In this document: piece by piece, positions 55,471-64,000 of the stretch
How the letters are laid out: each line of letters starts with the position of its first letter
Position numbering within the stretch: position 1 is the stretch's first letter
Source: Gemmatimonadota bacterium
GTDB taxonomy: Bacteria > Gemmatimonadota > Gemmatimonadetes > Gemmatimonadales > Gemmatimonadaceae
Direction: 5' to 3'
Length of the DNA: 64,000 bases
Assembly: GCA_031127225.1 (NCBI GenBank)
Contig: JARIEV010000002.1
Location: forward strand, 1-64,000
Position numbers and translations under genes: made by a program
Notes under the pieces: generated by a model
The model's database searches: none
Told to the model about the DNA's origin: nothing
The model's input: only the letters and a program-made list of their open reading frames with translations

Positions 55471-56087
55471 TCGCCGCCCGCCTGCGCCAGCAACTCTGCG
55501 CGCGACAACGGCAGTCCCGAACCCGTGTGACGGCCATGCTCGCCGGGGCATGGCTGCTGGCAGCGTGTGATCTGTCGGGCGACTTCAAGGGCGTCGCCAT
55601 CGATCCACCACGCCCGATGCCGGCCTTCACGTTCGCGCGGTCCGACGGCTCCACGTTCAGCACGGCGCCCGAGGCCGGTCGCCCCACCGTGCTCTTTTTC
55701 GGGTACACGCACTGCCCGGATGTCTGCCCAACCACCCTCGCCGACTGGAAGCGGGTGCGCGCCCGCCTTGGCGACGCGGCGGACCGCGTGCGCTTCGTGT
55801 TCGTATCGGTCGATGCGGAACGCGACACCCCGGCGGTGGCCGAGCGGTACGCGCGGCAGTACGACGCGCACTTCGTGGGCGTGTCCGGTGATCCGCTGAC
55901 CACCGCGCGGATCATGGAGGCGTATGGTGTCGCAGCGGCACGCGAGCCCGGTACGGATGCCACCGGCTACTTGGTGAGTCATTCGTCGCAGGTCTTCCTC
56001 GTGAACGCCGACGGCGCGCTGGTGGCACTCTATCCTTTCGGCACGGGCTGGGAGGCGCTTGCGGACGACCTCGAGCGCCTGCTGTGA
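55467..56087 (+). CDS. SCO1/SenC family copper chaperone
   Basis: FGYTHCPDVCPTTLADWKRV (CxxxC), VFVSVDAERDTPAVAERYARQ, YLVSHSSQVFLVNADG. GTG at 55467 overlaps the fur stop (GTGA). Confidence 0.92.
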   Translation: MIAARLRQQLCARQRQSRTRVTAMLAGAWLLAACDLSGDFKGVAIDPPRPMPAFTFARSDGSTFSTAPEAGRPTVLFFGYTHCPDVCPTTLADWKRVRARLGDAADRVRFVFVSVDAERDTPAVAERYARQYDAHFVGVSGDPLTTARIMEAYGVAAAREPGTDATGYLVSHSSQVFLVNADGALVALYPFGTGWEALADDLERLL

Positions 56088-56530
56088 CGACGGATGCGCG
56101 ATCGGCCATCGGCGTCGTTTTCGCGGCGGCCGCGATGGTCTCGTGTACCACCACGTCGTCCCCGCCGGCCGAGCGTTTCGTGGTGCGCAGCAGCTGGGCG
56201 CGCACCGCTGACTCCGGCGCCACCAGCGGCGCCTATCTGGACATCGTGAATCACGACACGGTGACGCGGTCGTTGGTTGCGATCACCACCGAGGCCGCAG
56301 CCGCCGCCGAGGTGCATGAAACGATGACACACGAGGGGATGACCCACATGACGCCGCGCACCGACCTGCCGATCGCCGCCGGTGGCACGCTCTCGATGCA
56401 GCCCGGCGGGGTGCATGTGATGCTGGTCGCGCTGCGTCGCGCGTTGGCGGTGGGCGACAGCGTCCCCCTGCGGCTGCGCTTCAGCGACAGCACCGCAGTA
56501 ACCGTGATGGTACCGGTGCGCGCACCATGA
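56084..56530 (+). CDS. PCu(A)C-type copper chaperone
   Basis: AYLDIVNHDTVTRSLVAITTEAAAAAEVHETMTHEGMTHMTPRTDLPIAAGGTLSMQPGGVHVMLV. Confidence 0.92.
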   Translation: MTTDARSAIGVVFAAAAMVSCTTTSSPPAERFVVRSSWARTADSGATSGAYLDIVNHDTVTRSLVAITTEAAAAAEVHETMTHEGMTHMTPRTDLPIAAGGTLSMQPGGVHVMLVALRRALAVGDSVPLRLRFSDSTAVTVMVPVRAP

Positions 56531-56877
56531 CCGCGGGGCGTATGGCGGCCATGGTGGGCATCGTGCTCGCGAGCGCGGGGCTGGCGTGGCTCAGCTGGCC
56601 GCGCCCCGACACGCTCATCCGCGTGGCGCAAGGCGGCGTGGCCACCGTGACCGATGCCTACGGGCGGACGGAGCCACTGGGCGACACGGTGCGCGTACGC
56701 GGCGGCGGTGCCCGGCGCAAAATCCGCGTGGTGAACGACGACACCATCCCGCATCGGCTGGCCATGCTCAGCGTGGGCGCCGGTGAACGGACCGATTACA
56801 CGGTCCCGCCCGGCACGTTCGGTGGCAGCTGCTCCGCGCACCCGGCGAAGAAGCGGCTCACCTTTGTGATCCAGTGA
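56527..56877 (+). CDS. cupredoxin-like small protein
   Basis: RVVNDDTIPHRLAMLSVGAGERTDYTVPPGTFGGSCSAHPAKKRLTFVIQ; ATGA overlap. Confidence 0.65.
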   Translation: MTAGRMAAMVGIVLASAGLAWLSWPRPDTLIRVAQGGVATVTDAYGRTEPLGDTVRVRGGGARRKIRVVNDDTIPHRLAMLSVGAGERTDYTVPPGTFGGSCSAHPAKKRLTFVIQ

Positions 56878-58103
56878 CCGGCGTGATGACGGATCCCACG
56901 CTCGCGGCCGGGGTGGCTGAGACGCGCGGCATGGACATGGCGCTGATCGAAGAGCTGCAATCGCTGCAGGCCGCCGGCCTGCGGCGCACGCTGCAGCAGG
57001 TGCATCAGCGCCGGGCGGGCACGGTGCTGCTGAACGGTGAGCGCGTCGCCGATTTCGCGTCCAACGACTACCTCGGGCTGGCGGCAGACCCGCGCCTCGC
57101 GCGCGCCGCCGCCGCGGTCTTGCAGGCGGAAGGGATGGGCGCCGGGGCCGCACGTCTAATCTCCGGCAATCATCCCCTGCACGACGCCCTCGAACGCGCG
57201 CTCGCGCACTTCAAAGGGTGCGAACACGCGCTGCTGTTCCCGTCGGGATACATGGCGAACATCGGGGCGATTCCCGCGCTGGTGGGACCGGGCGACGTGA
57301 TCTACTCCGATGCCCTCTGCCACGCGTCGCTCATCGACGGCTGCCGCCTGTCGAAAGCCACAATCCGCGTGTTCCCGCACGCCGATCTCGACGCGCTGGC
57401 GGGTATGCTGGCCGACGATCGGCATGCCTTCCGGCGCGCGCTGATCGTGGTGGAAGGGGTGTTCTCGATGGACGGCGATCTCTTTCCCCTCGAGGGGCTC
57501 GTGCCGTTGGCGCGGCGCTTCGACGCCTGGACCTACGTGGACGACGCGCACGGCACCGGCGTGCTCGGTGCCACCGGCGCGGGCTCGGTGGAACAGTGCG
57601 ACGTGACCGGACAGATCGACGTCATCGTCGGCACCCTCGGCAAGGCGATGGGCACCGCAGGGGCCTACGTGACCGGCTCGCGTCCGCTCGTAGACTATCT
57701 CACGAGCCGCGCCCGCTCGTTCATCTTCACCACCGGCACCCCGCCGGCCGTGGCCGCGGCCACGCTCGAGGCGCTGCGCCTGGTGCAGGTGGAATCGTGG
57801 CGCCGCGAGGCGGTGCGCGATCGCGCGCGGCGCCTGCGGGATCGCCTGCGCGCCGCGGGTCGCGAAGCGCCCGGGATGAGCGACGGGCACATCGTGCCGA
57901 TCATGGTGGGCGACGTCGGCGCCACCATGCGACTGGTGGGTGAGCTGCGCCGTCGCGGCTTTTTGGTGGGCGGTGTCCGACCGCCTACGGTGGCACCCGG
58001 CACCTCGCGTCTGCGGGTGTCCGTGTCCGCTGTGCATCCGATGGAGCTGGTCGATGCGCTCGCCGCCACTCTCATTGATGCCATGCGAGGGATGCCAGGA
58101 TGA
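56874..58103 (+). CDS. bioF: 8-amino-7-oxononanoate synthase
   Basis: FASNDYLGLAADPRL, GSGAR-like GAGAARLISGNHPLHDALE, VEGVFSMDGDLFPL, YVDDAHGTGVLG, GTLGKAMGTAGAYV. Confidence 0.93.
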   Translation: MTGVMTDPTLAAGVAETRGMDMALIEELQSLQAAGLRRTLQQVHQRRAGTVLLNGERVADFASNDYLGLAADPRLARAAAAVLQAEGMGAGAARLISGNHPLHDALERALAHFKGCEHALLFPSGYMANIGAIPALVGPGDVIYSDALCHASLIDGCRLSKATIRVFPHADLDALAGMLADDRHAFRRALIVVEGVFSMDGDLFPLEGLVPLARRFDAWTYVDDAHGTGVLGATGAGSVEQCDVTGQIDVIVGTLGKAMGTAGAYVTGSRPLVDYLTSRARSFIFTTGTPPAVAAATLEALRLVQVESWRREAVRDRARRLRDRLRAAGREAPGMSDGHIVPIMVGDVGATMRLVGELRRRGFLVGGVRPPTVAPGTSRLRVSVSAVHPMELVDALAATLIDAMRGMPG

Positions 58104-59536
58104 GCCGCCGACAGGATGATGATGATTTCGATCTCGACGAAAACTCCGTCGATGATCTTGAGGGATACAGCGACGGGTTGAGCCGCGCAGACGACGACGA
58201 AGCGGACGACGACGGCGCGCCGGGCCAACGCGCGGCCGAGCTCGTGCTGCTGCACGATGCAGCGCACGTGTGGCATCCGTACACGCAACATCATCACGCG
58301 CCGCTCCCGGTTCCCATCGTGCGCGCCAAGGGCGCGTGGCTGTACGATGCTGACGGGCGGGCGATTCTCGATGCGATCTCCTCGTGGTGGGTGACGACGC
58401 ACGGGCACTGCCACGACGACATCATCGATGCGATCACCGACCAGGCGAAACGTCTCGATCAGGTAATCTTTGCGGGCTTCACGCACGAGCCGGCGGCAGC
58501 GCTGGCCGCGGAACTCGTGCAGCGGCTGCCGCGCGGCCTGTCGAAGATCTTCTTCTCCGATGACGGCTCGACCGCGGTGGAAGTGGCGATCAAGCTCTCG
58601 CTGCAGTCGTACGCCAACCGCGGCACCCCGCGCCGCCTCATTGCGGCGCTCGACAACGCCTATCATGGCGACACGTTCGGCGCGATGGCGGCGAGCGGGC
58701 GCGGCGTGTTCACGCAAATGTACGAGCCGCTGCTGTTCGAGGTGGCGCGGCTTCCCGACCCCAGCGTTGGCGATACCATCGCGGCGCTCGATGCCCTGAT
58801 CGCCGCGCGTGGTACGGAGCTGGCGGCGGTGATCGTGGAGCCGTTGGTGCTGGGCGCCAGCGGCATGCGCGTGTGGGACGAGCAGGTGCTGCGGGACATC
58901 CGCGACCGCACGACGGCCGCGGGGGTGCATCTCATTGCCGACGAAGTGCTCACCGGCTTCGGCCGCACGGGCCCACTGTTCGCCTGTGAACGCGCCGAGG
59001 TGCGTCCCGACCTGCTGTGCATGTCAAAGGGACTCACCGGCGGTGTGCTGCCGCTGGGCGCCACGGCGGCCACGGAAGACATCTTCGACGCCTTCCGCAG
59101 TGAGGATCGCCGCAAGACATTTTTTCACGGCCATTCGTACACCGCAAACCCTATCGCCTGCGCGGCGGCGCTGGCGTCGCTGCAGCTGTTCGACGACGAC
59201 TGCGAGGACGACCGCATCCGCATCGAAGTGGCGCACGCCCGTCACCTCGAGACGCTGCGCGGACGGCCCGGGGTGCGCGCGGTGCGGCAGATCGGCACCA
59301 TCGCCGCCGTCGAGCTCGAGGCGCCGGCCGGCTATCTCAGCGATATCGGACGCGAACTCGCCGCGTTCTCGTTGCAGGAAGGCGTGCTGCTGCGCCCGCT
59401 CGGCAACGTGGCGTACTGTCTGCCACCGTACTGCATCACCGACATCGAGCTCGATCGGGTGTACGATGTGATATCCCGCTTTTTGGGCGGTGCGCGAGCG
59501 GTGGCTATTCCGACAGGAGGACCCGTCGATGACTGA
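58100..59536 (+). CDS. bioA: adenosylmethionine-8-amino-7-oxononanoate transaminase, acidic N-terminal extension
   Basis: HVWHPYTQHHHAPLPVPIVRAKGAWLYDADGRAILDAISSWWVTTHGH, LIADEVLTGFGRTGPLFACE, FFHGHSYTANPIACAAA. Confidence 0.94.
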   Translation: MSRRQDDDDFDLDENSVDDLEGYSDGLSRADDDEADDDGAPGQRAAELVLLHDAAHVWHPYTQHHHAPLPVPIVRAKGAWLYDADGRAILDAISSWWVTTHGHCHDDIIDAITDQAKRLDQVIFAGFTHEPAAALAAELVQRLPRGLSKIFFSDDGSTAVEVAIKLSLQSYANRGTPRRLIAALDNAYHGDTFGAMAASGRGVFTQMYEPLLFEVARLPDPSVGDTIAALDALIAARGTELAAVIVEPLVLGASGMRVWDEQVLRDIRDRTTAAGVHLIADEVLTGFGRTGPLFACERAEVRPDLLCMSKGLTGGVLPLGATAATEDIFDAFRSEDRRKTFFHGHSYTANPIACAAALASLQLFDDDCEDDRIRIEVAHARHLETLRGRPGVRAVRQIGTIAAVELEAPAGYLSDIGRELAAFSLQEGVLLRPLGNVAYCLPPYCITDIELDRVYDVISRFLGGARAVAIPTGGPVDD

Positions 59537-60296
59537 TTTCCTGAATGCCTACGAGCCGATCCGGTACGGCGTGACCGGGACTGACACCGGGATCGGCAAG
59601 ACCGTGGTAGCGTGCGCCTTGGCAGCGCGGGCGCGGACTCTAGGGTACCGTGTGGCGGCAATGAAGCCGGTGGAGAGCGGCGTCGCCACCCGTGCCGTTT
59701 CGATCGGCGGGCTAGCGTCCGATGCAGACCGGCTTGCCGCCGCCAGTGGGTCCACGCTGCCGCGGTCGGCGATGTGTCCGTACGTGCTGGAGGAGCCGCT
59801 GGCGCCCATGATCGCCGCGCTCCGCGCCGGCGTGTCGATCGATCTGGATGCCCTGGACGCGGCGCTGGCCGTGGTGGAAGCGGGGGCGGAGATGGTGCTG
59901 GTGGAAGGTGCCGGCGGCATTCTGGTGCCCATCACCCCCGACGCCTCGTTTCTCGATCTGTTTGCACGTTGGCAGCTTCCGCTGCTGCTAGTCGCTGGCA
60001 ACCGACTGGGCGTGCTCAACCACGTGCTGCTCACGGTGCGCGCGGCGGAAGCTGCCGGCGTGGCGGTGCGCGCCATCGTGCTCACGGCGCTGTCCGATTG
60101 CGACGCCTCCGTGGCCGAGGCCACCAACTTCGACGCCCTGACTACCCTGCTGCCACACCACACGATCCTCCGCTTCCCGTGGGTGGATCGCCCCGATGAT
60201 GCCGATGCCCTCGCCGCTGCCGCCGAGGGTGCGGGCTTCGATCTTCTGCTTTCACCGGCCGCCGCTCTGGGCGGCACCACTGCGCTTTCTTCATGA
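59529..60296 (+). CDS. bioD: dethiobiotin synthetase
   Basis: [37 protein letters not shown]. Confidence 0.94.
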   Translation: MTDFLNAYEPIRYGVTGTDTGIGKTVVACALAARARTLGYRVAAMKPVESGVATRAVSIGGLASDADRLAAASGSTLPRSAMCPYVLEEPLAPMIAALRAGVSIDLDALDAALAVVEAGAEMVLVEGAGGILVPITPDASFLDLFARWQLPLLLVAGNRLGVLNHVLLTVRAAEAAGVAVRAIVLTALSDCDASVAEATNFDALTTLLPHHTILRFPWVDRPDDADALAAAAEGAGFDLLLSPAAALGGTTALSS

Positions 60297-61369
60297 CTTC
60301 GATGGTGTCCGAATTTTCCGACTGGCAGCTGCTGGCTGACCGCGCGCTGGCCGGCGAGCTGATCTCGCGCGAACAGGCGCACGCCGTGCTCTCGGCGCCC
60401 GACGATCAGCTGCTCGATCAGCTGGCGGCAGCGTACCGCGTGCGGCGTGCCACCTGGGGCAACCGGGTGCGCCTGCACTTCCTGCTCAACGCGCAGAGCG
60501 GCCTCTGCCCGGAAGACTGCGGCTACTGCTCCCAGTCGAAAATCTCGACCGCCGAGATCGAGAAGTATCCGATGATGGCGCAGGAGAAGATCATGGAGGC
60601 GGCCGACCGGGCCGCGCAGCTCAAGGCCGGTACGCTCTGCATGGTGATTTCCGGGCGCGCACCGGGTGAGACCGTGTTCAACAAGGTGCTCGATGCGGTG
60701 CGGGCCGTGCGGGCGAAGCACGACCTCAAGGTGTGCGCCTGTCTGGGACTGCTGAATCAGGAGCAGGTGCTGCGCCTCAAGGAGGCCGGTGTGGAGACGG
60801 TGAATCACAACCTCAACACGTCGGCGAACTTCACCCCGGAAGTAGTGGGCACGCACACGTTCGACGATCGCGTGAACACCGTGGAAGCGGTGAAGGCGGC
60901 GGGGATGAAAACCTGCAGCGGCGGTATTCTCGGCATGGGCGAAAGCGATGACGACGTGATCGACCTCGCGCTCTCGCTGCGCGAACTCGACGTGAAGAGT
61001 GTGCCGGTGAACTTTTTGATCCCGGTGCCCGGCACGTCGTTCGCCGGCATCCGCGAGCTCGACCCGCGTCGCTGCCTGCGCATCCTGTCGCTGTACCGAT
61101 TCCTGCTTCCCACGCAGGAGATCCGCGTGTCGGGTGGCCGCGAGGTACACCTCCGTAGCATGCAAGTGATGGGGCTGTACCCCGCCAACTCCATCTTCGT
61201 GGGTGACTACCTCACCACGCAGGGGCAGACCGCGCGCGACGACCTGCGCATGATCGAAGACGCCGGTTTCGTGCTGGAAACACCGGACGGTGAGCCGCTG
61301 GTGGGTGATCCGTTCGTCGGCGTGCCCGACTCGTATCCGCGTGCCGCGCTGCCGATGGTGGAGGTCTGA
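60293..61369 (+). CDS. bioB: biotin synthase (radical SAM)
   Basis: [68 protein letters not shown]. Confidence 0.96.
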   Translation: MTSMVSEFSDWQLLADRALAGELISREQAHAVLSAPDDQLLDQLAAAYRVRRATWGNRVRLHFLLNAQSGLCPEDCGYCSQSKISTAEIEKYPMMAQEKIMEAADRAAQLKAGTLCMVISGRAPGETVFNKVLDAVRAVRAKHDLKVCACLGLLNQEQVLRLKEAGVETVNHNLNTSANFTPEVVGTHTFDDRVNTVEAVKAAGMKTCSGGILGMGESDDDVIDLALSLRELDVKSVPVNFLIPVPGTSFAGIRELDPRRCLRILSLYRFLLPTQEIRVSGGREVHLRSMQVMGLYPANSIFVGDYLTTQGQTARDDLRMIEDAGFVLETPDGEPLVGDPFVGVPDSYPRAALPMVEV

Positions 61370-62004
61370 TGAGCATCGCCGACATCCGGAAGGACTACCG
61401 GCGGCAGTCGCTGTCGGAGCAGGACGTGGCGGACGATCCGATCGCGCAGTTCACCCGCTGGTTCGATGAAGCGGTGAACGCCGACGTGGTAGAGCCCAAC
61501 GCGATGTGTCTGGCCACCGCCACCCCCGACGCGTATCCGTCGGCGCGGATGGTGCTGCTGAAAGGCGTCGATGCGCGCGGGTTCGTGTTCTACACTGACT
61601 ACCGCAGCCGCAAGGGACAGGAGCTGGCCGACAACCCGCACGCCTCGCTCTGCTTTTTCTGGGCGGAACTGGAGCGGCAGGTACGGATCAACGGCGCCGT
61701 GCAGCGCGTGAGTCGCGCCGAGTCGGACGCGTACTTCCAGTCGCGGCCCTTGCCGAGCCGGGTGGGCGCGTGGAGCTCGCATCAGAGCATGGTACTTCCC
61801 GATCGCACAGTACTCGAGCAGCAGCTCGCCGCGAATGAAACACGATTTGCCAGCGGCGACGTGCCACTCCCTGAACATTGGGGCGGCTTTCGCATCGTGC
61901 CCGAGGAACTCGAGTTCTGGCAGGGGCGGGAGAGCCGCCTGCACGATCGTATCCAGTTCCGACGCGAAGCGGGCGTGTGGGTGAAGCGGCGCCTGTCGCC
62001 GTAA
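61369..62004 (+). CDS. pdxH: pyridoxamine 5'-phosphate oxidase
   Basis: DPIAQFTRWFDEAVNADVVEPNAMCLATATPDAYPSARMVLLKGVDARGFVFYTDYRSRKGQEL, FRIVPEELEFWQGRESRLHDRI. Confidence 0.95.
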   Translation: MSIADIRKDYRRQSLSEQDVADDPIAQFTRWFDEAVNADVVEPNAMCLATATPDAYPSARMVLLKGVDARGFVFYTDYRSRKGQELADNPHASLCFFWAELERQVRINGAVQRVSRAESDAYFQSRPLPSRVGAWSSHQSMVLPDRTVLEQQLAANETRFASGDVPLPEHWGGFRIVPEELEFWQGRESRLHDRIQFRREAGVWVKRRLSP

Positions 62005-62050
62005 CCCGTCCCCGCGGGAACCGATCGCGCGTTCTGTGAGTTCCGCGTGC

Positions 62051-62788
62051 ATGTCCACCACATCGCACGCGGTTCTCATTTTCGGCGCCACCGGTGGCGT
62101 CGGCTCGGCTCTCGCCCGTCGGTTGGCGGCAGCAGGCACGCCACTCTTCCTCGCGGCGCGCCGCGAAGAGCCGCTGGCCGCGCTGGCCACGGAACTCGGC
62201 GCCGCCTTCGCCACGTGTGACGCCACCGACTGGGCCGACATCGACCGCGTGGCAGATCTCGCGCGCGAGCGGTTCGGTACCATCGGCGGCATCGCGAACT
62301 GCGTGGGCTCGCTCATCCTGAAGCCGGCGCACCTCACGAAGTTCGAAGAGTTCCAGCACACCATCGCACAGAATCTCACCAGCGCGTTCGGCGTGGTGCG
62401 CACGGCGGCGCGGACGATGCCCGAGGGCGGCGCGGTGGTGCTGTGCAGCACGGCCGCGTCGCGGATCGGGCTCTCAAACCACGAGGCGATCGCGGCGGCC
62501 AAGGGTGGCGTGAACGGTCTCGTGCTGTCGGCGGCGGCGACCTACGCGTCGCGCGGTCTGCGGGTGAATGCCGTGGCGCCCGGATTGGTGGAGACGCCAC
62601 TCACGGCGCGCATCACGGCCTCAGCGCCGGCGGTCCAGGCATCTCAGGCCATGCACGCGCTGGGGCGCATCGGTCAGCCCGACGATGTGGCCAGCCTGAT
62701 GGCGTGGCTGCTGGGTCCCGACGCCACGTGGGTCACGGGACAGCTGTACGGCGTGGACGGCGGCCTCGGCACGGTGCGTTCCAAGTAG
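62051..62788 (+). CDS. SDR-family oxidoreductase
   Basis: VLIFGATGGVGSALARRLAAAG, LCSTAASRIGLSNHEAIAAAKGGVNGL, WVTGQLYGVDGGLG. 62036 (GTG) is an alternative start. Confidence 0.9.
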   Translation: MSTTSHAVLIFGATGGVGSALARRLAAAGTPLFLAARREEPLAALATELGAAFATCDATDWADIDRVADLARERFGTIGGIANCVGSLILKPAHLTKFEEFQHTIAQNLTSAFGVVRTAARTMPEGGAVVLCSTAASRIGLSNHEAIAAAKGGVNGLVLSAAATYASRGLRVNAVAPGLVETPLTARITASAPAVQASQAMHALGRIGQPDDVASLMAWLLGPDATWVTGQLYGVDGGLGTVRSK

Positions 62789-62822
62789 CGCGACGTCGCA
62801 CCGCGTCGTCGCGCGCCGGTCG

Positions 62823-63797
62823 TCAGCGCATGGCTCCCGGCGGCGGCACGTCGCCGGCCAGAAAGGGGGCCATGCTAGGCTGGGATGCCCCGGCCGACGA
62901 TTCCTCCGTGACGGCCAGCAGGGCGACGCCGCTCGTGCTGGTGGGAAACTCCACCGATGACAGCGTCACACGACCGTCCTGATCCGGCGTGAATTGCGTG
63001 ATGGCCGCCAGCGCTCCGTCGCGCAGCATCCAAAGCGTGTAGGCGCGATCACTGGCCACGGGCGCAAAGCCGTAGCCGTGCACCACCGCCTTACCGTCGC
63101 GGACGTTCCAGAAGACCTGCATCCCATGGTCACTCTGGGCCGTGGGCACGAGCGAGACGAGCACCACGTAGCCGCGCGTCGGCAGCAGTGTTTGCAACGT
63201 CTTGTCCTGCGCCGCCAGCCGCGTCTCGGCGCGCGCCATCAGCGCGGCCTCCTGGGTTGCTCGCTCCTCGAGCGACAGGGCGCGCTGACGGTACACCACC
63301 GCCATCGCCACCGCCGCCACCATACCTACCCCCAGGACCACGGCGGACCACCACGCCCGTCGCGTGGTGCGGCGCGCCACCTGCCCGATCGCCGCTGCCG
63401 GCAACGGCGGCGTGGCCACACGGGTCGCGCGACTGGCCGACGTCTGCTTCACCACCGCCGCGCGCGGCGGCGTGTTCCGTTCGGTACGACGGGCCATCGC
63501 CAACGCCCGCACATCGTCGATGGCGGGTGAGCCGGCCGGCGGTGTGGCAGGCGGCGTGACGGGCGGTGTAGCGGCCTCGAGCGGCGGCACGGCAGTGACC
63601 GGTATCGCGGCCTCGACCGGCGCGGTCGCCTCCTCGTGCTGCCGGGCGATCTCGTGCGCGATGGCACGCTCAAGGTCCGCCGCGTGCAGCGGGTCAGCGC
63701 GCCCACGCTCGAACGCGGCGCGTTCGTCGGCGTCGAGCAAACCGAGCACATAGGCCGGGACCAGCGTCCGCAGCTGGTCAATGGTAAGCGGGTACAT
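62823..63797 (-). CDS. RskA-type anti-sigma factor with single TM
   Basis: MYPLTIDQLRTLVPAYVLGLLDADERAAFERG; TM ACWSAVV-like region; C-terminal VFWNVRDGKAVVHGYGFAPVASDRAYTLWMLRDGALAAITQF. Confidence 0.82.
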   Translation of the reverse strand: MYPLTIDQLRTLVPAYVLGLLDADERAAFERGRADPLHAADLERAIAHEIARQHEEATAPVEAAIPVTAVPPLEAATPPVTPPATPPAGSPAIDDVRALAMARRTERNTPPRAAVVKQTSASRATRVATPPLPAAAIGQVARRTTRRAWWSAVVLGVGMVAAVAMAVVYRQRALSLEERATQEAALMARAETRLAAQDKTLQTLLPTRGYVVLVSLVPTAQSDHGMQVFWNVRDGKAVVHGYGFAPVASDRAYTLWMLRDGALAAITQFTPDQDGRVTLSSVEFPTSTSGVALLAVTEESSAGASQPSMAPFLAGDVPPPGAMR

Positions 63798-63950
63798 GGC
63801 GGTCAGAACACGCGCAGCGGCGCCGGACGGAAGGAGGGGGGGCATCCATCGCCACCCGCGCCATTGCCGCATGGGTGCCACCGCCAATCGGCAGCGTGGG
63901 TGGACGAACACATCAATGGTGCGAGCCGACCGCCCAAAAGGCGAGCAACC

Positions 63951-64000
63951 TCAGCCGTGTTCGGCCAATTCCTCACGCAATTTGACATAACTGTCGTATC
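63951..64000 (-). CDS. C-terminal end of a CDS continuing beyond the window (...YDSYVKLREELAEHG*)
   Basis: Open minus-strand frame from the window edge to TGA at 63953-63951; too short to identify. Confidence 0.4.
   Translation of the reverse strand, partial: YDSYVKLREELAEHG

Noticed and set aside
63803-63988. 61-aa minus-strand ORF upstream of the anti-sigma gene as a sigma factor
   Set aside because: No sigma-70 motifs; a different frame shows a plausible C-terminus (YDSYVKLREELAEHG*) ending at 63951. The cognate sigma factor is not identifiable in the window.

Overview
High-GC bacterial chromosomal window, densely coded on both strands, with no rRNA, tRNA, CRISPR array, transposase or phage module recognised. 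I assigned about 50 CDSs by reading translated motifs; no database search was run. Main blocks: (1) two tandem paralogous Ser/Thr kinases, Lon protease, a GNAT + class-V aminotransferase fusion, a ferrochelatase with a C-terminal C-x2-C-x4-C motif, PBP1A, NadE, and a fused E1 alpha/beta 2-oxoacid dehydrogenase. (2) A cyanophycin locus (22.5-29.2 kb): cyanophycinase, cyanophycin synthetase, a second CphA-like Mur ligase lacking the ATP-grasp domain, and a divergent isoaspartyl dipeptidase. A second, lipoprotein-like S51 peptidase with a degenerate beta-lactamase-like tail lies about 9 kb away. (3) A cobalamin riboswitch directly upstream of a B12-dependent (class II, RTPR-type) ribonucleotide reductase, which is the reverse of the usual logic. 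(4) A metal island (49.7-57 kb): cysteine-free L31, CopC/CopD, a COG0523 GTPase, a ZIP-like + His-rich + YraQ/SO_0444 permease fusion, a Fur/Zur-family regulator and Sco/PCu(A)C. From the regulator onward it continues by 4-nt overlaps into bioF-bioA-bioD-bioB-pdxH. Non-coding signals that best deserve follow-up: a three-member family of long purine-rich palindromes (32.2, 47.0 and 48.6 kb); an unrelated long imperfect inverted repeat at 10.0 kb; a recurring TAnnnT-N5-7-ATG arrangement suggesting leaderless transcription; and two 5-6 codon mini-ORFs overlapping downstream starts by 4 nt. Gene content suggests a Gemmatimonadota-like organism, but this is a weak inference.
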